Below, piece by piece: positions 24,849 through 29,928 of a stretch of 29,928 bases of DNA. The notes beneath the pieces are model-generated. The model ran no database searches. It saw only the letters and a program-made list of their open reading frames with translations, and was not told where the DNA came from. The stretch is taken from assembly GCA_964563885.1 (NCBI GenBank), contig CAZLYX010000023.1, positions 1-29,928 of the forward strand. The letters run 5' to 3'. A program made the position numbers and the translations under genes. Every line of letters starts with the position of its first letter. Within the stretch, counting starts at the first letter, position 1. The DNA comes from CAZLYX01 sp964563885 (lineage in GTDB: Bacteria > Pseudomonadota > Gammaproteobacteria > Burkholderiales > Neisseriaceae).

Positions 24849-24882
24849 GTTTTCAGGTAGCTTGCTTAGGCTATCTGAAAAC
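24849..24882. repeat. Imperfect DUS inverted repeat in a divergent gap
   Basis: GTTTTCAGGTAGC (24849-24861) and GCTATCTGAAAAC (24870-24882) pair with a single G-T mismatch. The arms are one-mismatch DUS copies (24852-24863 and 24868-24879). Unlike the other hairpins, it lies upstream of two divergent genes rather than at gene ends, so termination of a coding transcript is not its obvious role. Confidence 0.8.
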
Positions 24883-24968
24883 TCGTCATGTAGCAGGCTG
24901 TAGAATGTATTTCAAAGAAGCATTAAATAAATGCGACTATATGCATCAAACAAAGGGAGTGATTAATC

Positions 24969-25511
24969 ATGAACGATTATCAAGCGATACTGGATTTTTG
25001 GTTTGATGAGCAAACGCAGCCAGTATGGTTTGCGAAAAACCATCAATTTGATGCGCGTATTCGAGAGCGGTTTGGGGTGGTTTGGCAGCGAGCAGTGGCG
25101 GGTGAGTGTTGGTTGTGGCGCGATACGGTGCACGGGCGATTGGCTGAAATTATTGTGCTCGACCAATTTTCACGTAACTTGTGGCGCGATGATGCGCGTG
25201 CATTTGCGCAAGATGACATGGCACTGGTGTTGGCGCAAGAAATAGTAAAGCAAACTGGCTTTGAGCAGCTCACAGTAGATGAGCGTAAATTTGCCATTAT
25301 GCCGATGATGCATTCGGAAAGTGCAGTAATACACGAAGCAGCAGCGCCTTTGTTTAAGCGTTATACCGATGCAGTGACTGTTGATTTTGGGGTGCAACAC
25401 CAAGCAATTGTTAAACGCTTTGGCCGTTATCCACATCGAAATGCAGCTCTGGGTCGAGCTTCAAGCGCTGAAGAAGACGCGTTTTTAGAGCAAAAGAGCT
25501 CATCATTTTAG
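24969..25511 (+). CDS. DUF924 family protein
   Basis: A 180-residue helical protein matching the DUF924 family, of unknown function. Family landmarks: ILDFWF (7-12), WF near 20, IVLDQFSRNLWR (62-73), MPMMHSE (111-117) and KRFGRYPHRNAALGR (149-163). No signal peptide or membrane segment, so likely cytoplasmic. ATG 24969 is preceded by AAGGGAG. It stands alone, divergent from the methyltransferase gene. Confidence 0.92.
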   Translation: MNDYQAILDFWFDEQTQPVWFAKNHQFDARIRERFGVVWQRAVAGECWLWRDTVHGRLAEIIVLDQFSRNLWRDDARAFAQDDMALVLAQEIVKQTGFEQLTVDERKFAIMPMMHSESAVIHEAAAPLFKRYTDAVTVDFGVQHQAIVKRFGRYPHRNAALGRASSAEEDAFLEQKSSSF

Positions 25512-25849
25512 CTCTGCTATTTAGTTTGCATGGCATGTGTTGTCTCTGTAGCGTTTTACTTTATGGTGAAGAAAAACACTTAGAAAATTTGGTTAAAGAT
25601 AAGATGAAATGAGTTATAGTTTTGAGTTTTAGCGGTATTGGTGATGTAGATTTAATCAGGAGTCTTTTATTTAATAGCGTCACAAGCAGTGTTATGGAAT
25701 TTACTTTGTGGGTGATTAGTTTAAGATTAAGATGGTTAGAAGAGATGATAGATAAAAACCTATAATTTGTTGTGAAGAGCAAGTGAACCAGCAAGTGATC
25801 ATATGAGTAAGTTGAACTAAGTGTAAATAACTGAGAAGGAGGAAACAGA
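25512..25849. other. 338-base non-coding region before the ssb-like gene
   Basis: AT-rich sequence between the DUF924 gene and the ssb paralogue. I find no DUS, strong hairpin, RNA gene or convincing promoter pair. A long leftward frame covers part of it (25561-26169), but its product is low-complexity and it overlaps ssb, so it is not called. The absence of DUS contrasts with most other gaps in this block. Confidence 0.55.
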
Positions 25850-26245
25850 ATGAATTTGTTAACAGTAGCAGGAAATCTTGGGCGCGATGCTGAAGTTAAG
25901 TCAATAGGCGGCTCAACTGTGTGTAATTTTTCTGTAGCAATGAAAGCAGGGTATGGACAAAACGAGCAAACCATTTGGTTAGACTGTGCATTATGGGGTA
26001 AGCAGGCTGAATCAAAATTACCAGGATATCTTAAGAAAGGCCAATTTGTTGTTTTGGCTGGTGAATTGGGAACACGCGAACACAATGGCAAAACATATTT
26101 GACGCTGCGTGTAGCCAATATCACTCTTGGTGGTAAGTCAGAGGGTAACACTAGCTCAGAAAGCAACACTAACTCAGGAGTGACGGGAACAATACCGTCA
26201 AGAGATGCTGAATTGAATAATGAAGATATGGATATCCCTTTTTAA
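25850..26245 (+). CDS. Short single-stranded DNA-binding protein (SSB paralogue)
   Basis: A 131-residue OB-fold SSB. The N-terminal part MNLLTVAGNLGRDAEVKSIG and VCNFSVAMKAGY are SSB-like, followed by WLDCALWGKQAE, LKKGQFVVLAGELGTREHNG and the strand KTYLTLRVANITLGG. The linker (96-124) is Ser/Asn/Thr-rich and short. The acidic tip DMDIPF (126-131) matches the SSB C-terminal tail that docks partner proteins. The sequence and length differ from the longer housekeeping SSB I would expect in Neisseriaceae (about 170 residues), so this is likely a second copy of mobile-element or competence type. Strong ribosome site GAAGGAGGAAAC before ATG 25850. Monocistronic, with a terminator after it. Confidence 0.9.
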   Translation: MNLLTVAGNLGRDAEVKSIGGSTVCNFSVAMKAGYGQNEQTIWLDCALWGKQAESKLPGYLKKGQFVVLAGELGTREHNGKTYLTLRVANITLGGKSEGNTSSESNTNSGVTGTIPSRDAELNNEDMDIPF

Positions 26246-26302
26246 ATTCATTTCTTAATATGCTTTATAAAGAGTAGCTATCAGTGGCTTGATGATTTTG
26301 CC

Positions 26303-26347
26303 AGCCGAATCAACATAGTTTGATTCGGCTCTTTATTCGGCTTTTTT
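26303..26347 (+). terminator. Terminator after ssb-like gene, with two alternative 3' arms
   Basis: AGCCGAATCAA (26303-26313) pairs perfectly with TTGATTCGGCT (26320-26330), six-base loop. A second ATTCGGCT at 26335-26342, directly followed by T-run 26342-26347, can pair with the same AGCCGAAT. Either arm gives a hairpin; the second is the one with the classic T-run. Confidence 0.8.
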
Positions 26348-26621
26348 AATAGGCAAGCATAAGATTAATCTATATTGCCTCCTGCGATAAGTATGAGTTT
26401 CAGGTTGGATTACTTAGAAGTAATACTGAAAAAGCTAGCTGATAAGCAATTGTTGCCGGCAAAGTAATACCTATAAAGGCTAGATTGAAAAAGTATGCGA
26501 GTTGATCTAAATGATGAAATATCGTTGCTGTAGAGATTTAGAATCAATAAGCGCTAAAACTAGAATTAACAACATAAAGTGGCTAAATGCCGATAGGTAA
26601 ACGATTTTATTGGTTATATAC

Positions 26622-26651
26622 TTGACTAATTGCTTGTAGAAAACATATAAT
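26622..26651 (+). promoter_or_regulatory. Strong sigma-70 promoter of the str operon
   Basis: TTGACT (26622-26627) and a perfect TATAAT (26646-26651), 18 bases apart. The following TCCGCTC is a GC-rich discriminator, typical of promoters under stringent control. The leader runs about 50 bases to rpsL and can form a small stem, GTCGGC (26661-26666) with GCCGGC (26672-26677). Confidence 0.87.
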
Positions 26652-26708
26652 TCCGCTCTTGTCGGCATGGTGCCGGCAAAGTATATCACTCAACAGGAAC
26701 GAGAAAAT

Positions 26709-27080
26709 ATGCCTACAATCAACCAATTAGTACGAAAAGGACGTAAAGCACCAGTTTACGTTAATAAAGTACCTGCTTTGGAAGCTTGCCCGCAAAAACG
26801 CGGCGTGTGTACCCGTGTGTACACAACAACACCTAAAAAACCTAACTCTGCATTGCGTAAAGTATGTAAAGTTCGTTTGACCAACGGTTTTGAGGTGATT
26901 TCATACATCGGTGGTGAAGGCCATAACCTGCAAGAACACAGCGTAGTGCTGATTCGCGGCGGTCGTGTAAAAGACTTACCAGGTGTGCGTTACCATACAG
27001 TGCGTGGTTCTTTGGATACCGCTGGTGTTAAAGACCGTAAGCAATCACGTTCTAAATATGGTACGAAGCGTCCTAAATAA
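26709..27080 (+). CDS. rpsL: 30S ribosomal protein S12
   Basis: S12 sits at the decoding centre of the 30S subunit and controls accuracy. The protein is 123 residues from ATG 26709 behind AGGAACGA; the frame is open from 26667 but the conserved MPTINQLVRKGR begins here. Lys43 (TPKKPNSALRK, 41-51) and Lys88 (GGRVKDLPG, 84-92), the positions where streptomycin-resistance changes occur, are wild type. It is the first gene of the str operon. Confidence 0.98.
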   Translation: MPTINQLVRKGRKAPVYVNKVPALEACPQKRGVCTRVYTTTPKKPNSALRKVCKVRLTNGFEVISYIGGEGHNLQEHSVVLIRGGRVKDLPGVRYHTVRGSLDTAGVKDRKQSRSKYGTKRPK

Positions 27081-27201
27081 TTCAGAATTTCTGAATATAG
27101 TAAGGCACGTAGGCTGTTTGAACATATAGCCGAGTAAGTGAATATCTTAATGGATATTCCTGGGAATCACCCAACTGAATAGAATAATTTAAGGAATTAA
27201 A

Positions 27202-27672
27202 ATGCCAAGACGTAGAGAAGTCCCTAAGCGCGACGTACTGCCAGATCCGAAATTCGGTAGCGTTGAGCTAACTAAATTCATGAACGTATTGATGATTGAT
27301 GGTAAAAAAGCGGTTGCAGAGCGTATCGTTTACGGTGCGTTAGCTCAGGTTGAGAAAAAAACTGGTCAAGCTCCTATTGATGTGTTCAATAATGCTATTG
27401 CCAATACAAAACCTGTTGTGGAAGTAAAAAGCCGTCGTGTGGGTGGTGCAAACTACCAAGTTCCTGTTGAAGTTCGTCCTTCGCGTCGTTTAGCTTTGGC
27501 AATGCGTTGGGTGCGTGACGCAGCCCGTAAACGTGGCGAAAAATCAATGGATCTGCGTTTAGCAGGTGAATTGATTGATGCTGCCGAAGGCCGTGGCGGT
27601 GCATTGAAAAAACGTGAAGAAGTGCACCGTATGGCTGAAGCCAACAAAGCATTCTCTCACTTCCGCTTCTAA
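27202..27672 (+). CDS. rpsG: 30S ribosomal protein S7
   Basis: S7 nucleates assembly of the 30S head and, in E. coli, represses the str operon. The protein is 156 residues, family length, starting MPRRREVPKRDVLPDPKFGS. The segment VEVKSRRVGGANYQVPVEVR and the C-terminal RKREEVHRMAEANKAFSHFRF-like end are typical. ATG 27202 follows AAGGA. A 121-base gap separates it from rpsL and contains a small palindrome (TTCAGAA/TTCTGAA, 27081-27095) but no terminator with T-run; an S7-binding leader could lie here, as in E. coli, but I cannot show it. Confidence 0.98.
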   Translation: MPRRREVPKRDVLPDPKFGSVELTKFMNVLMIDGKKAVAERIVYGALAQVEKKTGQAPIDVFNNAIANTKPVVEVKSRRVGGANYQVPVEVRPSRRLALAMRWVRDAARKRGEKSMDLRLAGELIDAAEGRGGALKKREEVHRMAEANKAFSHFRF

Positions 27673-27690
27673 TTTTGAAAGGCAACTATT

Positions 27691-29793
27691 GTGGCTCGTA
27701 AAACACCCATTAGCCAATATCGTAACATCGGTATTAGTGCCCATATTGACGCGGGCAAAACCACCACCTCAGAACGTATTTTGTTTTACACTGGCATGAC
27801 TCATAAATTAGGTGAGACTCATGATGGTGCAGCAACAACAGACTGGATGGAGCAAGAGCAGGAGCGTGGTATTACCATTACTTCTGCTGCTGTCTCAGCA
27901 TTCTGGAAAGGCATGGCTGGCCAATTCAAAGAGCATCGCTTTAATATTATTGATACCCCAGGACACGTTGACTTTACTATTGAAGTAGAGCGCTCTATGC
28001 GTGTGTTGGATGGTGCTGTAATGGTTTACTGTGCAGTTGGTGGTGTACAGCCCCAATCTGAAACTGTTTGGCGTCAAGCAAATAAATATAAAGTTCCACG
28101 CTTGGCTTTTGTAAACAAGATGGACCGCCAAGGTGCAAACTTCTTCCGTGCAGTTGAGCAAATGAAAACTCGTTTGCGTGCGAACCCAGTTCCGGTTGTG
28201 GTTCCAATTGGTGCAGAAGAAAAGTTCTTAGGTGTTATTGATTTATTAAATATGCAAGGCATTGTCTGGGATGAAGCCAGTCAAGGTCTAAAATTTGAAT
28301 ATATTGATATTCCTGCTGAATTGTTGAGTGTTGCTGAAGAGTGGCGTGGCAAAATGGTGGAAGCAGCAGCTGAAGCCAGCGAAGAGTTGATGGATAAATA
28401 CTTGGGCGGCGAAGAGCTGACCATTGAAGAAATTGTTTGGGCTTTACGCAAACGTACATTAGCTTGTGAAATCCAGCCAGTGCTATGTGGTTCTGCCTTT
28501 AAAAACAAAGGTGTGCAACGTATGTTGGATGCCGTGGTTGAGTATTTGCCAAGCCCGATTGATATCGAAGCGGTTAAAGGTGAAACCTTAAAAGGTGAGC
28601 CAACCACACGTGAAGCCAGCGATGATGCTAAATTCTCTGCACTAGCATTTAAATTGATGAATGATAAGTATGTTGGTCAGTTGACTTTTATCCGTGTTTA
28701 TTCGGGTGTGGTTAAGTCAGGCGATAGCATCATCAATTCGATCAAAGGTACGCGTGAGCGTATTGGCCGTTTAGTGCAGATGAAGGCAGACGAGCGTGAA
28801 GAGCTTGAAGAAGTGCGCGCTGGTGACATTGCCGCTGTTATTGGCATGAAAGATGTAACCACTGGTGACACCCTATCTGCCGAAGATATGCCAATCATTT
28901 TGGAACGTATGGTGTTTCCAGAGCCAGTAATTCACGTTGCTGTTGAGCCTAAAACCAAAGCTGACCAAGAAAAAATGGGTGTTGCTTTAAACCGATTAGC
29001 AAAAGAAGACCCGTCTTTCCGTGTGCGCACTGACGAAGAGTCAGGTCAAACCATTATTTCCGGTATGGGTGAGTTGCATTTGGAAATTCTTGTTGATCGT
29101 ATGCGCCGTGAGTTTGGTGTTGAAGCCAACGTAGGTGCGCCACAAGTGGCTTACCGTGAAACCATTCGTAAAGAAGTTGAAGTTGAAGCGAAGCACGTTA
29201 AGCAATCTGGTGGTAAAGGGCAATATGCTCACGTTGTGATTAAAATGGAACCGATGGAGCCAGGTGGTGCGGGCTATGAATTTGTCGACGAAATTAAAGG
29301 TGGTGTGATTCCGCGTGAATTCATCCCTTCTTGTGATAAAGGTATTCGTGATACTTTAGGTACAGGTATTGTTGCTGGTTATCCAGTGGTGGATGTGCGA
29401 GTACGTTTAATTTATGGCTCTTATCATGACGTTGACTCATCGCAAATCGCTTTTGAGCTAGCTGCATCCATGGCTTTTAAAGATGGTATGCGAAAAGCCT
29501 CACCCGCTTTGCTGGAGCCTGTTATGGCTGTAGAAGTAGAAACCCCTGAAGATTACATGGGTGATGTAATGGGCGACTTAAATCGTCGCCGTGGTATTGT
29601 GCTGGGTATGGATGATGATGGTATTGGTGGTAAAAAAATCCGTGCTGAAGTGCCATTGGCAGAAATGTTTGGTTACTCTACAGATCTGCGTTCGGCCACT
29701 CAAGGTCGTGCAACTTACTCAATGGAATTCAAAAAGTACGCCGAAGCTCCTACGCATATTGCCGCACAAGTAACAGAAGCCCGTAAAGGCTAA
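27691..29793 (+). CDS. fusA: Elongation factor G
   Basis: EF-G is the GTPase that drives translocation and, with RRF, ribosome recycling. The protein is 700 residues, full length. It starts at GTG 27691 behind AAAGG, 18 bases after rpsG. GTP-binding motifs are intact: AHIDAGKTT (17-25), DTPGHVDF (88-95) and NKMD (142-145). The domain II to V region continues without interruption to KYAEAPTHIAAQVTEARKG. Followed by a DUS hairpin and then tuf. Confidence 0.99.
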   Translation: MARKTPISQYRNIGISAHIDAGKTTTSERILFYTGMTHKLGETHDGAATTDWMEQEQERGITITSAAVSAFWKGMAGQFKEHRFNIIDTPGHVDFTIEVERSMRVLDGAVMVYCAVGGVQPQSETVWRQANKYKVPRLAFVNKMDRQGANFFRAVEQMKTRLRANPVPVVVPIGAEEKFLGVIDLLNMQGIVWDEASQGLKFEYIDIPAELLSVAEEWRGKMVEAAAEASEELMDKYLGGEELTIEEIVWALRKRTLACEIQPVLCGSAFKNKGVQRMLDAVVEYLPSPIDIEAVKGETLKGEPTTREASDDAKFSALAFKLMNDKYVGQLTFIRVYSGVVKSGDSIINSIKGTRERIGRLVQMKADEREELEEVRAGDIAAVIGMKDVTTGDTLSAEDMPIILERMVFPEPVIHVAVEPKTKADQEKMGVALNRLAKEDPSFRVRTDEESGQTIISGMGELHLEILVDRMRREFGVEANVGAPQVAYRETIRKEVEVEAKHVKQSGGKGQYAHVVIKMEPMEPGGAGYEFVDEIKGGVIPREFIPSCDKGIRDTLGTGIVAGYPVVDVRVRLIYGSYHDVDSSQIAFELAASMAFKDGMRKASPALLEPVMAVEVETPEDYMGDVMGDLNRRRGIVLGMDDDGIGGKKIRAEVPLAEMFGYSTDLRSATQGRATYSMEFKKYAEAPTHIAAQVTEARKG

Positions 29794-29804
29794 TTGATGT
29801 AAAT

Positions 29805-29831
29805 AGGCTACCTGAAACCTTCAGGTAGCCA
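29805..29831. repeat. DUS inverted repeat between fusA and tuf
   Basis: A perfect AGGCTACCTGAA (29805-29816) and an inverse copy with one mismatch (29820-29831) pair as 11-bp arms with a three-base loop. No T-run follows, so it should be a weak terminator at most, compatible with tuf being co-transcribed with fusA. Confidence 0.85.
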
Positions 29832-29874
29832 TTCCCTGTTCTTTAATTGATCTTTATATAAAAGGAATTAGCTC

Positions 29875-29928
29875 ATGGCTAAAGAAAAATTCGAGCGTAG
29901 TAAGCCGCATGTAAACGTTGGCACCATT
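29875..29928 (+). CDS. tuf: Elongation factor Tu, 5' end (partial)
   Basis: The first 18 codons, MAKEKFERSKPHVNVGTI, match EF-Tu exactly at its conserved N-terminus. ATG 29875 is preceded by AAAGGAATTAGCTC. The gene runs off the window just before the GHVDHGKT nucleotide-binding loop. It is the last gene of the str operon and the second tuf in this window, on the same strand as the partial copy at 1-55. Confidence 0.96.
   Translation, partial: MAKEKFERSKPHVNVGTI

Larger units (their letters stand above)
26246..26708. other. 463-base region between ssb-like gene and rpsL
   Basis: It contains the ssb terminator (26303-26347), a palindrome TTGCCGGCAA (26453-26462) whose TGCCGGCAAAGTA (26454-26466) is repeated at 26671-26683, and the str promoter near its end. 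No gene and no DUS seen. Confidence 0.6.

Noticed and set aside
25561..26169. Leftward frame of 202 codons over the ssb-like gene and its upstream gap
   Set aside because: It overlaps ssb, has a low-complexity Leu/Ile/Ser-rich end and no recognisable domain; ssb has an excellent ribosome site and clear homology.

Overview
The window is a chromosomal segment from a member of the Neisseriaceae (Betaproteobacteria). Two things point there. First, the translation/transcription core is laid out tuf - tRNA-Trp - secE - nusG - rplK - rplA - rplJ - rplL - rpoB - rpoC ... rpsL - rpsG - fusA - tuf, the arrangement known from Neisseria. Second, the 12-mer AGGCTACCTGAA occurs 15 times exactly (both strands), plus several one- or two-mismatch copies. 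It matches the DNA uptake sequence dialect reported for Eikenella (AG-eikDUS). Base composition looks more AT-leaning than I would expect for Eikenella corrodens, so I do not name a genus.

Layout. Bases 1-55 are the end of one tuf gene. Bases 64-12762 hold tRNA-Trp, the secE-nusG pair, the L11/L1 and L10/L7-L12 ribosomal genes with an L10-type leader, and rpoB and rpoC. A small helix-hairpin-helix-like gene and a DUS hairpin separate rpoB from rpoC. A strong terminator follows rpoC. Then come a 100-N assembly gap and four perfect tandem copies of a 17-bp DUS-containing unit. Bases 12939-26245 are an accessory block: an amidase, an AraC-type regulator, the NAD de novo cluster (nadC and an NrtR-type regulator leftward, nadA-nadB rightward), a RarD/EamA transporter, a small GNAT protein, pirin plus an NADPH:FMN reductase, a methyltransferase, a DUF924 protein and a short SSB paralogue. 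Bases 26622-29928 are the str operon (strong promoter, rpsL, rpsG, fusA) and the first 18 codons of a second tuf on the same strand.

How the genes work together. The two ends supply transcription and translation machinery. The middle block is a patchwork of metabolic and stress-type genes. Gene pairs that converge share DUS inverted repeats that look like bidirectional terminators. The best-integrated accessory unit is the NAD cluster. nadA (quinolinate synthase), nadB (aspartate oxidase) and nadC (quinolinate phosphoribosyltransferase) make nicotinate mononucleotide. A near-perfect 23-bp palindrome, which overlaps candidate promoters in both directions, is a likely NrtR operator controlling both transcripts.

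Nothing here is clearly a new defence or mobile system. The most notable items are the tandem DUS array at the assembly gap, the NrtR-type operator, the small gene inside rpoB-rpoC, the SSB paralogue, and the direct-repeat tuf genes bounding the window.
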